Positions 1-8,137 of a stretch of 64,000 bases of DNA are shown piece by piece; position 1 is the stretch's first letter, and every line of letters begins with the position of its first letter. This DNA comes from Candidatus Copromonas faecavium (nom. illeg.). GTDB taxonomy: Bacteria > Bacillota > Clostridia > Lachnospirales > Lachnospiraceae. The notes below the pieces were generated by a model. It searched no databases, was not told the origin of the DNA, and was given only the letters and a program-made list of their open reading frames with translations. The stretch covers positions 1 through 64,000 of the forward strand of contig DVGC01000025.1 in assembly GCA_018712915.1 (NCBI GenBank). Reading direction: 5' to 3'. The position numbers and the translations under genes were made by a program.

Positions 1-198
1 TCCGAATAATTCCACAATACTTTTTCAGGCCAGCACAGGCGTGGTGGTCTTATTGTGATACCTATTTTTTCAACCTGTATAAAATTTTCAATGTTCATCA
101 ATTTAGCCTTGACTTTTTATTTGCAGGCTTGTTCACCAAATTCACGTACCATCAGATGTTCTCACTATATCACAGGCAAAATGAAAACTCAAGAGGAA

Positions 199-213
199 AT
201 ACGACGTCATATG
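199..213. promoter_or_regulatory. Candidate operator upstream of the GntR regulator
   Basis: ATACGACGTCATATG is an imperfect palindrome centred on GACGTC. Read on the other strand it matches 12 of 15 bases of the palindrome at 1349-1364 in front of the transporter operon. It lies about 70 bp upstream of the predicted start of the regulator transcript. Assignment to the FadR-type protein is inference from location. Confidence 0.45.
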
Positions 214-239
214 TTTTATGGAAAATGTGGGTCCAGTTA

Positions 240-268
240 TTGACATAAATTTCACGGATTGTTATGAT
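240..268 (+). promoter_or_regulatory. Sigma-A promoter of the GntR regulator
   Basis: TTGACA (240-245), a 17-nt spacer and TATGAT (263-268). The predicted transcription start near 275 lies after the in-frame ATG at 264, so that ATG cannot be the start codon. Confidence 0.7.
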
Positions 269-302
269 ATGGATAAAGAATTTGACAGAAGGGGGGATTG
301 GA

Positions 303-1088
303 TTGATAAATGAATGCCTGGAAAAAATGGCAGAATTTGGCGTTGTGAAGGAAAAAGACAGGTCTCTGGCGGAGCAGGTAGCTGATAAATTGTCAGAAAT
401 GATTCAGGAACAGGCGCTGGCGGAAGGACAGAAGCTGCCAAACGAGTTTGAACTAGCAGAACTTTTAAATGTCGGACGTGGAACGATTCGTGAAGCGGTT
501 AAGCTTCTGGTAAGCCGGAATGTACTGGAAATCCAAAGGGGCAGAGGCACCTTTGTCAAACAGTCTCCCGGAGTAGTGGATGATCCGCTGGGATTTTCCT
601 ATATGAAAGATAAATTCAAGCTGGCCCAGGATCTACTGGAAATGCGCATGCTCATTGAGCCGCAGATTGCGGAAATGGCGGCAGTCCGGGCTTCTGATGA
701 GGACATTGCTGATATCCGGCGGCTCTGCGACGAGGTGGAAAAACTGATTCTGGAGGGCGTTCCCCATTTGGAAAAGGATGTGGAGTTTCATGCCCGGATT
801 GCGAGCAGTACCAGGAATCAGGTAATGCCGCATATTATTCCGATTATTAACAAGGGAGTCAGCTATTTTGTGGAAATGACCAGTTATGCGTTGGATAAGG
901 AGACCATTGAGACGCACCGGCAGATCACAGAGGCCATTGAAAAGCACGATCCAGTGGCGGCCAGAACGGCCATGTATCAGCATCTGATTTACAACCGGGA
1001 TAAAATGTTGGAGAAGGAAACGCTTTTAACTGCAGACCGGGAAGTGAAGCCGGAGACGGAACAGGAATGGCAGCAGAAAACAGAATAA
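303..1088 (+). CDS. GntR family transcriptional regulator, FadR (FCD) subfamily
   Basis: DNA-binding regulator of about 261 residues. The N-terminal winged helix holds the GntR signature (PNEFELAELLNVGRGTIREA, then RGRGTFV). The rest is an all-helical FCD domain with the usual histidines (EFHARIA, ETHRQITEAI) that bind metal or a small acid ligand. I chose TTG at 303 because GAAGGGGGG ends 6 nt before it and the promoter makes the ATG at 264 untranslatable; ATG 327 is a second option. FCD regulators usually sense organic or sugar acids and control the neighbouring catabolic genes. The palindromes at 199-213 and 1349-1364 suggest that it controls the importer-dehydratase operon downstream. Confidence 0.9.
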   Translation: MINECLEKMAEFGVVKEKDRSLAEQVADKLSEMIQEQALAEGQKLPNEFELAELLNVGRGTIREAVKLLVSRNVLEIQRGRGTFVKQSPGVVDDPLGFSYMKDKFKLAQDLLEMRMLIEPQIAEMAAVRASDEDIADIRRLCDEVEKLILEGVPHLEKDVEFHARIASSTRNQVMPHIIPIINKGVSYFVEMTSYALDKETIETHRQITEAIEKHDPVAARTAMYQHLIYNRDKMLEKETLLTADREVKPETEQEWQQKTE

Positions 1089-1105
1089 GAAAAGGAATAA
1101 GAGAC

Positions 1106-1165
1106 AGCGGCAGAGAGAGGATTAACCGTGACATACAGATGGTGTCCTTCCTCTGCCGCTTTTTG
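1106..1165 (+). terminator. Terminator after the GntR regulator
   Basis: AGCGGCAGAG (1106-1115) pairs with CTCTGCCGCT (1151-1160), followed by TTTTG. The loop is long but closes partly through a second G/C-rich segment. Confidence 0.6.
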
Positions 1166-1302
1166 TTGACCGGGAGACGGAGCAGCAGGCAGAGTATAAC
1201 ATAAAATATAGAGAATGAGATGTAAAACAAAACAATATGCACAATAAAATCTGAATGATTCTGTGAAATAGGAACAAAATTTATAAAATTGGAAAAAAAT
1301 AA

Positions 1303-1331
1303 TTGACTTATTTGTATGAAATTGCTATATT
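1303..1331 (+). promoter_or_regulatory. Sigma-A promoter of the importer-dehydratase operon
   Basis: TTGACT (1303-1308), 17-nt spacer, TATATT (1326-1331). Transcription would begin near 1338, leaving a leader of about 140 nt with an operator-like palindrome at its start. Confidence 0.65.
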
Positions 1332-1348
1332 GAAATTACTTCATAAGA

Positions 1349-1364
1349 CGTATGATGTCATATG
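1349..1364. promoter_or_regulatory. Candidate GntR/FadR operator of the importer operon
   Basis: CGTATGATGTCATATG is a near-perfect 16-bp dyad (7 of 8 arm positions pair). It covers roughly +11 to +26 of the predicted transcript, a position suited to repression. Fourteen bases, TAAGACGTATGATG at 1344-1357, recur at 8033-8046 after the operon. Confidence 0.5.
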
Positions 1365-1479
1365 TTAATGAGCGTGGAGCGTGAAAACGGAAAGACAGGA
1401 AATGGGCGGCAGGAATGAAAGATCGGAAACAGATGCGGCCCAAAGCGTACGACAGTGAAAAGGAAAGGGAGAGAATGTT

Positions 1480-2760
1480 ATGATGAAGAAGAAGTGGATG
1501 AAGCTGCTGGCGCCTCTGACGGCGATGGCTATGGCAGGAATGGCTCTGACAGGCTGCTCCGGAGGAGCGGAAGAAACAACGGCTGCAGGAGGAGGGGATA
1601 CGTCTGCGGCATCTTCCTCAGAAGAAGGAGAAGATGCGGGGGAAGCAGTCACTGGTGAAAAACAGGTGGTTAAGGTCGGCGTTATGTGTCCCATGTCCGG
1701 AACCAGCGCCAGATTCGGAGAGCTTTACCAGGCATCCATCGACGCGGCCATGAAGGCCATCGAGGAGGACGGACTTTTAAAGGACTATACCCTGGAATTT
1801 GAATACGTGGATGACAAAGGCGCGACGGATGGAGCGCCGGCTGCCGCGACTTATGTTCTGGACCAGTATGGAGCGGACATTGCCATTGGGCATATGCTGA
1901 CAACCATGGTTTTGGTGTCGGGTCCCATGTTTGAGGAAGCACAGGTTCCTCTTCTGGGAATTGTATCCGGCCCGGCATCGGTATCCCAGGGATTTGAGTA
2001 TCTCTGCATTGAGACGGGAACGGATCTGATTCAGGCAGAAACCCTCCTCCAGTATCTGGTGGAAGAGAAAGGATATGAACGCCTCGGCATGATCCATATC
2101 AATACGGAGGGCGGTTCCTCTGCGGCAGATCATATTGAAAAAGTGATGAAGGAAAAATACGGCCTTGAGTTGGTGTCCAGAGATGCGATGACCACTGAAG
2201 ATACAGATTTCACTGCCCAGGTGCTGAAAATGAAGGATGGAGATGCGCAGGCTGTGATTTTCTGGGGATTGAACCAGTCTCAGGGTAATGTATGTATGAA
2301 GAACATCGAGCAGAGCTGGGGAAAGGTTCCGGAAGAAATTCTGTTTGCAGGCGGAACCAGTATGGCTCAGAATCAGATGACGGAAACCTGGGATGCAGCC
2401 GATCTGGAGGGTGTGGTATTCCCGGTTGGCTACATTCCGGATGAGAGCAATCCGGCCATTGTAAGATTTATCGAGGATTTCAAAGAGGCTGATGTGCTCG
2501 GGCAGGATCCGGCTGATGTTCCCGCGAGAGTTTATGATGCGGTGTTCCATCTGGTAACGGCCCTGAACAACCTTGGGCCTTACGATGTGGAGGCAGAGGA
2601 TTTCAGCGTGAAACTCAATGAGCAGCTCCGTCAGGCATCTTTTGACGGTGTACAGGGACATTTCGATTACAGTGCCTTTGATAATGGAGAAGGACTTGCA
2701 CAGATGAGTATTGGTGAATGGGGACCGGACTACACCCAGAGAAAGGTATATCCGCAGTAA
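1480..2760 (+). CDS. ABC transporter substrate-binding lipoprotein, Leu/Ile/Val type
   Basis: Periplasmic-type binding protein 6 (Peripla_BP_6) of 426 residues, anchored outside the membrane. A signal peptide ends in the lipobox LTGC with Cys26 as lipidation site, followed by an Ala/Ser/Glu-rich linker to about residue 60. The mature domain begins VVKVGVMCPMSGTSARFGE, typical of LivJ-like proteins. AGGGAGAG lies about 7 nt before the ATG pair at 1480/1483. It is the first gene of a five-gene importer with a dehydratase at the end. Family membership is clear; the ligand is not. Proteins of this fold bind branched-chain amino acids, amides, aromatic acids and other small acids, and the dehydratase partner points to something other than Leu/Ile/Val. 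Confidence 0.9.
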   Translation: MMKKKWMKLLAPLTAMAMAGMALTGCSGGAEETTAAGGGDTSAASSSEEGEDAGEAVTGEKQVVKVGVMCPMSGTSARFGELYQASIDAAMKAIEEDGLLKDYTLEFEYVDDKGATDGAPAAATYVLDQYGADIAIGHMLTTMVLVSGPMFEEAQVPLLGIVSGPASVSQGFEYLCIETGTDLIQAETLLQYLVEEKGYERLGMIHINTEGGSSAADHIEKVMKEKYGLELVSRDAMTTEDTDFTAQVLKMKDGDAQAVIFWGLNQSQGNVCMKNIEQSWGKVPEEILFAGGTSMAQNQMTETWDAADLEGVVFPVGYIPDESNPAIVRFIEDFKEADVLGQDPADVPARVYDAVFHLVTALNNLGPYDVEAEDFSVKLNEQLRQASFDGVQGHFDYSAFDNGEGLAQMSIGEWGPDYTQRKVYPQ

Positions 2761-2771
2761 TGATAGCCCGT

Positions 2772-2801
2772 GGGCCGGAATGGATATTCCGGCCCGTTTT
2801 T
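2772..2801 (+). terminator. Intrinsic terminator between binding protein and permeases
   Basis: GGGCCGGAAT (2772-2781) and ATTCCGGCCC (2786-2795) form a perfect 10-bp stem with a 4-nt loop, then GTTTTTA. It probably terminates part of the transcripts, so that the binding protein is made in excess over the membrane complex. Confidence 0.75.
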
Positions 2802-2889
2802 ACTTTATGAAGGAAAAAAGAATGGGGACGGGGCCAGAGAATGAAAAACCGGAACCAATATCACTTTACCGGAAGGGGGATAACCCGGA

Positions 2890-3780
2890 ATGACGATTTT
2901 TGTACAGGCTTTGATTGGAGGAATTTCTCAGGGAGCCATTTACGCGCTGATTGCTCTTGGCTATAGCGTGATTTACAGTACCCTGAAGATGGGACATTTT
3001 GCTCAGGGCGATTTTTATATGCTGGGCGCTTTTATTGGACTGACGCTGTCAACCAAGCTGGGGCTTCCGGCGGTTCTGGTGTTTGTGGGAGCCAGCCTGC
3101 TGACCTCTCTTGTTATGCTGGGGCTGGAGCGGATTGCCTACCGGCCCATGTATAACCGGCCCATGAATGCTCTGTTAATTGCCACCATGGGAATGCAGTA
3201 TGTGGTGCAGCAGATTGCAAAGCTGATTTGGGGCTCCGATATTAAGCGATTTCCGCCCATGTTTGACAACCAGGCCATCCATATCCCGTTTATCGGCGGA
3301 GAAACCATTGCCATTACGCCGCAGAATCTCTGGGTTATTGGAATCTGCGCTGCTCTGATGGTATGCCTGATGCTGTTCATGAAAAAGACAAAGACGGGAA
3401 TTGCCATGAGCGCCGTTTCCATGAACCGGAAGGCAGCCTCCCTGATGGGGGTTAAAATTACAACCATTATTACGGCCACCTATGTGATTGCGGCCTGTCT
3501 GGCCGCCGTGGCAGGTGTCCTGATGGGGCCGGTGTATTCGGTCAGCTTTTCCATGGGCGGTTCCATGGGAACGAAGGCCATGACGGCAGCGGTAATGGGA
3601 GGCTTTGGAAGCCTTCCGGGAGCCATGCTGGGCGGAATCCTTCTGGGCGTTGCGGAGACGCTTTGCTCTCTTTACGTTTCGACGGCCTATAAGGACGTGG
3701 TTACCTTCCTGATTCTTCTGGCTGTTCTGTTCTGGAGGCCTCAGGGCATTCTCGGACAGGCAAAGATTACGAAAGTATAA
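2890..3780 (+). CDS. livH: Branched-chain-amino-acid-type ABC permease LivH
   Basis: Inner membrane permease of 296 residues with about eight hydrophobic segments, alike in length and pattern to LivH. The N-terminus (QALIGGISQGAIYALIALGY) and the C-terminal part (VMGGFGSLPGAMLGGILLGV, the EAA-like loop that meets the ATPase) are diagnostic. GGAAGGGGG lies upstream of ATG 2890. It should pair with the LivM-type permease 11 nt downstream and the two ATPases to form the translocation pore. It is downstream of an intrinsic terminator, so its expression is likely lower than that of the binding protein. Confidence 0.92.
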   Translation: MTIFVQALIGGISQGAIYALIALGYSVIYSTLKMGHFAQGDFYMLGAFIGLTLSTKLGLPAVLVFVGASLLTSLVMLGLERIAYRPMYNRPMNALLIATMGMQYVVQQIAKLIWGSDIKRFPPMFDNQAIHIPFIGGETIAITPQNLWVIGICAALMVCLMLFMKKTKTGIAMSAVSMNRKAASLMGVKITTIITATYVIAACLAAVAGVLMGPVYSVSFSMGGSMGTKAMTAAVMGGFGSLPGAMLGGILLGVAETLCSLYVSTAYKDVVTFLILLAVLFWRPQGILGQAKITKV

Positions 3781-3791
3781 GGAGGCGCCGT

Positions 3792-4769
3792 ATGCATAAA
3801 ACGAAAAAAACGACCTGGATCCTCATTGGAATCATGATTGCAGCAGCACTGGTGCTTCCGTTCCTTGTGGGTTCCGACAACAACTACATGCTGAACATTC
3901 TGATTTCCTATTGTTATTACGGAATCCTGGCGGCCAGTCTGAATCTTTTAATTGGATATACGGGGCAGATTTCCCTGGGCCATGCGGCATTTATGGCCAT
4001 CGGAGGCTATTCTTATGCGATTCTGAATAAAACCCTTGGCTTCCATTTTATTTTTGCCATGCTTGGGGCCATTATGATTTCATTCCTCTGTGGCCTGTTC
4101 ATCGGTCTTGCCTGTTCCAAGCTTTCTGCCATCTTTTTGGCCATGGCCACCTCCGGCTTTGCCAAGGCGGTGACCATCACTATCACCAATGAAAAATGGC
4201 TGACGGGAGGCGCCAACGGATTTACGGGCATTCCCAAAATCACGGTGTTCGGCTATAAATTGACCAATCTGGAAATCTACTATTTTGCTCTTGTGCTGGC
4301 CCTTTTGGTCTTTCTTGTATGCTACCGCTTGATTTATTCAAAAACAGGACGGGCCATGCAGGCGGTTCGGAACGCGCCCATTGCGGCGGCGGCCATGGGA
4401 ATCAATGTCAATGGATATAAGTTTCTGGTCTGCGGAATCTCTGCGGCTATGGCAGGACTGGCCGGCTGCATTTATGCGATTAACCTGAATTATCTGTCGG
4501 CAGATATGTTCAATAAGACCTCCATTACCCTTTTGACCATGACGGTTTGCGGCGGTATGGGAAGCCTTTTCGGGCCGGTGCTGGGAACGCTGGTGATTGG
4601 AACGCTTCCGGAGCTTCTGCGTGTTTTCGCCAATTATCTGGATGGAATCTACGGCGTTATGATTATTGTCGTTATGCTGTTCATGCCCCAGGGAATTTAC
4701 GGAGGCTTAAAGGACCTGGTGGACAAGATGATAAAGAAGAGGGAAGGAGGCCGGGTTCATGGGCAATGA
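3792..4769 (+). CDS. livM: Branched-chain-amino-acid-type ABC permease LivM
   Basis: Second permease subunit, 325 residues, mostly transmembrane helices. Family marks are the N-terminal YCYYGILAASLNLLIGYTGQ, GQISLGHAAFMAIGGYSYA, and the cytoplasmic loop TGRAMQAVRNAPIAAAAMGI. AAGGAGG precedes the start. The 3' end overlaps the start of the LivG ATPase by 11 nt, consistent with translational coupling. It forms a heterodimeric channel with LivH. Confidence 0.92.
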   Translation: MHKTKKTTWILIGIMIAAALVLPFLVGSDNNYMLNILISYCYYGILAASLNLLIGYTGQISLGHAAFMAIGGYSYAILNKTLGFHFIFAMLGAIMISFLCGLFIGLACSKLSAIFLAMATSGFAKAVTITITNEKWLTGGANGFTGIPKITVFGYKLTNLEIYYFALVLALLVFLVCYRLIYSKTGRAMQAVRNAPIAAAAMGINVNGYKFLVCGISAAMAGLAGCIYAINLNYLSADMFNKTSITLLTMTVCGGMGSLFGPVLGTLVIGTLPELLRVFANYLDGIYGVMIIVVMLFMPQGIYGGLKDLVDKMIKKREGGRVHGQ

Positions 4770-5535
4770 TATATTATTGAAAGCAGAGAAGGTTACCATG
4801 CAGTTTGGCGGCCTGAAGGCAGTCAATGAAGTGGATATGGAAATCAAGCGCGGGGAGATTCATGCGCTCATCGGCCCCAACGGAGCAGGAAAAACCACGT
4901 TTTTCAACGTGATTTCCGGAATTTATATGCCGACCTCCGGCCAGGTTTTCTTTGATGGAGAGGACATTACCAAGCTGAAGCCCCATCAGGTAACAGAACG
5001 GGGAATAGCCAGGACCTTTCAGAATATCCAGCTGTTCGATTCCATGTCTGCCAGGGAGAATGTCATGATCGGCCATCATACCAGAACCAAATCCACGGTT
5101 CTTGGAACTATTTTTCATACGAAGAAGATGAAAGAGGAGGAATGGAAATGCTACCATAAGGCGGAAGAGATGCTGGATTTTGTCGGCCTTGGAAATGAGA
5201 AGGAAACCCTGGCCAGCAGTCTTCCTTATGGAAAGAAACGGATTCTGGAGATTGCTAGGGCGCTGGCCAGCGAGCCGAAAATTATTATGCTGGACGAGCC
5301 CTGCGCGGGCATGAATGCGTCGGAGACAAAGGAACTGACCAAAACCATTTATAAAATCAGAGATGCGGGAATCACGGTCCTCCTTGTGGAGCATGACATG
5401 AAATTTGTCATGGGAATTTCTGATATGATTACCGTTTTGGATCACGGCGGAAAAATCTGTGAGGGCGTGCCGGACATGGTCCGCCAGGATTCGAAGGTCA
5501 TTGAAGCCTACCTGGGAAAGGAGGAGGAAGAATGA
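4759..5535 (+). CDS. livG: ABC transporter ATPase LivG
   Basis: Cytoplasmic ATPase of 258 residues energising the LivHM channel. Walker A is GPNGAGKT at residues 39-46. The signature region reads LPYGKKRILEIARAL, the LPYG form usual in LivG rather than LSGG, and Walker B is IIMLDEPCAG followed by the switch histidine in LLVEHDMKFV. A LivG-type insertion after the Q-loop (TFQNIQLF) is present. GAAGGAGG lies before ATG 4759. Its stop overlaps the LivF start by 4 nt. Confidence 0.93.
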   Translation: MGNDILLKAEKVTMQFGGLKAVNEVDMEIKRGEIHALIGPNGAGKTTFFNVISGIYMPTSGQVFFDGEDITKLKPHQVTERGIARTFQNIQLFDSMSARENVMIGHHTRTKSTVLGTIFHTKKMKEEEWKCYHKAEEMLDFVGLGNEKETLASSLPYGKKRILEIARALASEPKIIMLDEPCAGMNASETKELTKTIYKIRDAGITVLLVEHDMKFVMGISDMITVLDHGGKICEGVPDMVRQDSKVIEAYLGKEEEE

Positions 5536-6242
5536 GTTTCTTAAAAGTTGAGAATCTTCGTGCCTCCTACGGCAATATCCAGGCACTTAAGGGGATTGAC
5601 CTGGAGGTGGAGAAGGGGGAAATCGTGGCCATTGTGGGAGCCAACGGAGCGGGAAAAACCACTCTTTTAACCTGTATTTCCGGGCTGATGGGATATACGG
5701 GAACCATTACCTACGACGGCCAGGTGCTGGGCGGGAAAATCACCGCCGATAAAATCGTAAAAATGGGAGTTGTCCAGGTCCCTGAGGGACGGCAGATTTT
5801 CAGTGAGCTTTCCGTTCTGGAAAACCTGAAAATGGGCGCCTATTCCAGACCAAAAGGGGAGGACCCGAGGCCAGATATCGAACGGGTCTTCAAGCTGTTT
5901 CCCAGGCTGGAGGAGAGAATGCACCAGAAGGGCGGCAGCCTGTCCGGAGGCGAGCAGCAGATGCTGGCCATGGGGCGGGCCATGATGGCAAGACCCAGGC
6001 TGCTGCTTTTGGATGAGCCGTCCATGGGCCTGGCGCCTGTTGTGGTGGCGGATATTTTCCGCAACATCCGGGAGCTGAATGAGGAAGGAATCACCATTGT
6101 TTTAATCGAGCAGAATGCCAAACTGGCATTAAAGACGGCCAATCGTGCCTATGTGATTGAAAACGGTGAAATCACTCTTTCCGGTCCGGCAGATGAGCTG
6201 GCCCGGAATGAACAAATTCGGAAAGCCTACTTAGGCGGTTAA
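5532..6242 (+). CDS. livF: ABC transporter ATPase LivF
   Basis: Second ATPase of the importer, 236 residues. Walker A GANGAGKTT is at residues 36-44, the signature LSGGEQQMLAMGRA near 137, and Walker B LLLLDEPSMGLAP follows. The short length and the PEGRQIF motif are typical of LivF. The ATGA overlap with livG (4 nt) indicates coupled translation. The dehydratase gene starts 14 nt downstream, so it is almost certainly in the same transcript. Confidence 0.93.
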   Translation: MSFLKVENLRASYGNIQALKGIDLEVEKGEIVAIVGANGAGKTTLLTCISGLMGYTGTITYDGQVLGGKITADKIVKMGVVQVPEGRQIFSELSVLENLKMGAYSRPKGEDPRPDIERVFKLFPRLEERMHQKGGSLSGGEQQMLAMGRAMMARPRLLLLDEPSMGLAPVVVADIFRNIRELNEEGITIVLIEQNAKLALKTANRAYVIENGEITLSGPADELARNEQIRKAYLGG

Positions 6243-6256
6243 AGGAGAACATTCTT

Positions 6257-7981
6257 ATGGGAAATCTGATCAATCAGGAAATTCGCAGGATTGCACCGGA
6301 GATGGATCCGCTGCGGATGGGAATGGGCTGGACCGAGGAGGACCTGGAAAAGCCCAGCATCTTAATTGAAAGTACCTTTGGAGACAGCCATCCGGGCAGC
6401 GCACATCTGTTTGAACTGGTGGAAGAGGCAAGGGAAGGAATCGCGGAGGAAGGCGGGAAGGGCGCCCGGTATTTTGCCACGGATATTTGTGACGGGATGG
6501 CCCAGGGCCATGATGGCATCAATTATTCCCTGGCCTCCCGGGAAGTGATCAGCCAGCTGATTGAGATTCATGGAAAGGCCACGCCCTTTGACGGCGGTGT
6601 CTTCATCGCCAGCTGCGACAAAGGACTGCCGGCCAACCTGATCGGAATCGGAAAACTGAACATTCCCAGCGTTGTTGTTACGGGAGGCGTGATGAATGCC
6701 GGTCCGGATCTGCTGACGCTGGAGAAAATCGGCGAATACAGCGCCATGTACCAGCGGGGAGAGATTTCAAAGGAAGAGTTCCTGTTTTATAAGCACAATG
6801 CCTGCCCGTCCTGCGGCGCCTGTTCCTTCATGGGAACGGCCGGGACCATGCAGATCATGGCGGAGGCTCTGGGGCTTATGCTGCCAGGAAGCGCCCTGCT
6901 TCCGGGAACCAGCGGGGAATTGAAGAAATTTGCAAAAGAGGCCGGCCATCAGGCGGTGAAACTTGCCAGAATGGGACTTAAGGCCCATGACATTGTGACC
7001 AAGGAGTCTTTTGAGAATGCCATTATGGTTCATGCGGCCATTTCCGGCTCTACCAATGCTCTTCTTCATCTTCCGGCCATTGCACACAGCTTCGGAATCT
7101 CCATCGATGCCAGAACTTTTGACGAGATGCACCGGGATGCCCACTATATTCTGAATGTGCGGCCCACAGGCTTCTGGCCGGCTCAGTACGTTTATTATGC
7201 AGGAGGGGTGCCGGCCATTATGGAAGAAATTCGTTCCATGCTCCATCTGGATGTGATGACCGTCACCGGAAAGACTCTGGGAGAGAATCTGGAGGATGTG
7301 AGAAAGAGCGGCTACTATGAAAGAGGAGCAGAATACTTAAAGAAGTATGGAATCAAAAAGGCCGACGTGATAAAAACCTTTGAGGAACCCATGGGAACCC
7401 ATGGAACCATCGGAATTCTTTACGGGAACCTGGCTCCTGAGGGAGCTGTGGTGAAGCATTCGGCCGTTCCGAAGGAAATGTTTCACAAGATTCTCTATGC
7501 CCGTCCCTTTGACTGTGAAGAAGATGCTATTGACGCGATCTTAAAGAAGGAGATCCATCCGGGAGACGCGGTGTTTATCCGCTATGAAGGCCCCAAGGGC
7601 AGCGGAATGCCGGAAATGTTTTATACGGGAGAGGCCATCTGCTCTGATCCGGAACTGGCGGCCAGCGTGGCGCTGATCACCGACGGACGGTTTTCCGGCG
7701 CTTCCAAGGGACCGGTCATCGGCCATGTTTCTCCGGAGGCGGCAGAAGGCGGTCCCATTGCACTCGTGGAGGAAGGCGATCTCATCGAGCTTGATATTGA
7801 TGCCAGAATTCTCCGGATTGTGGGAGCCAGGGGAGAGAGAAAAACGCCGGAGGAGATGGAGGAAATCTTAAAACAGAGAAAGGCTGGCTGGAAGGCGCCG
7901 GCCGGCCGGTACCGGGATGGAGTCTTAAAGCTGTTTTCGGAGCATGCCGTTTCGCCGATGAAGGGCGGATACATGGAATAG
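6257..7981 (+). CDS. IlvD/Edd family Fe-S dehydratase
   Basis: 574-residue member of the dihydroxy-acid/sugar-acid dehydratase family, which removes water from 2,3-dihydroxy acids to give 2-keto acids using an Fe-S cluster. Cluster and active-site motifs are present: ICDG with Cys78, SCDKGLP with Cys120, and ACPSCGACSFMGTAGTM with Cys183/186/189. The length matches the family. Start ATG 6257 has AAAGGAGAAC 8 nt upstream. The location, after a Liv-type importer and under a FadR-type regulator, fits a catabolic enzyme for an imported acid better than housekeeping Ile/Val synthesis, and no other ilv gene is nearby. The substrate could be an aldonic acid; true IlvD activity remains possible. Confidence 0.85.
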   Translation: MGNLINQEIRRIAPEMDPLRMGMGWTEEDLEKPSILIESTFGDSHPGSAHLFELVEEAREGIAEEGGKGARYFATDICDGMAQGHDGINYSLASREVISQLIEIHGKATPFDGGVFIASCDKGLPANLIGIGKLNIPSVVVTGGVMNAGPDLLTLEKIGEYSAMYQRGEISKEEFLFYKHNACPSCGACSFMGTAGTMQIMAEALGLMLPGSALLPGTSGELKKFAKEAGHQAVKLARMGLKAHDIVTKESFENAIMVHAAISGSTNALLHLPAIAHSFGISIDARTFDEMHRDAHYILNVRPTGFWPAQYVYYAGGVPAIMEEIRSMLHLDVMTVTGKTLGENLEDVRKSGYYERGAEYLKKYGIKKADVIKTFEEPMGTHGTIGILYGNLAPEGAVVKHSAVPKEMFHKILYARPFDCEEDAIDAILKKEIHPGDAVFIRYEGPKGSGMPEMFYTGEAICSDPELAASVALITDGRFSGASKGPVIGHVSPEAAEGGPIALVEEGDLIELDIDARILRIVGARGERKTPEEMEEILKQRKAGWKAPAGRYRDGVLKLFSEHAVSPMKGGYME

Positions 7982-8064
7982 GAACCGGCCGGAAGATTTG
8001 GGTGAACACTCCGGAGGAACGAAGGGCGTTCCTAAGACGTATGATGGAAAATGAATTCAGGAGA

Positions 8065-8111
8065 ATGCACCGCAGGAAAAGTGAAAATTGAAACCTGCGG
8101 TGCATTTGTGT
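8065..8111 (+). terminator. Terminator-like hairpin after the dehydratase
   Basis: ATGCACCGCAGG (8065-8076) pairs perfectly with CCTGCGGTGCAT (8094-8105), a 12-bp stem with a 17-nt loop, then TTGTGTT. The T tract is weak. The -35 box of the next promoter lies inside the loop. Confidence 0.5.
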
Positions 8112-8117
8112 TATGAT
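8088..8117 (+). promoter_or_regulatory. Sigma-A promoter of the first hotdog thioesterase
   Basis: TTGAAA (8088-8093), 18-nt spacer, TATGAT (8112-8117), ending 20 nt before the ATG at 8138. The -35 box and much of the spacer are part of the upstream hairpin. Confidence 0.55.
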
Positions 8118-8137
8118 GTAAGAAGAGAGGAGGCTGG

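Noticed and set aside
55..243. 62-codon frame at the left edge
   Set aside because: No ribosome site, Cys/His-rich random composition, and it runs into the GntR promoter region.
264..302. ATG 264 as start of the GntR regulator
   Set aside because: It lies inside the -10 hexamer of the predicted promoter; TTG 303 has a proper ribosome site.
2711..2893. 60-codon frame between the binding protein and LivH
   Set aside because: Overlaps the binding-protein end and reads through the terminator hairpin; no family features.
6257..7981. Firm assignment of the dehydratase as biosynthetic IlvD
   Set aside because: Cluster motifs fit the whole IlvD/Edd family, and the context is catabolic; kept at family level.
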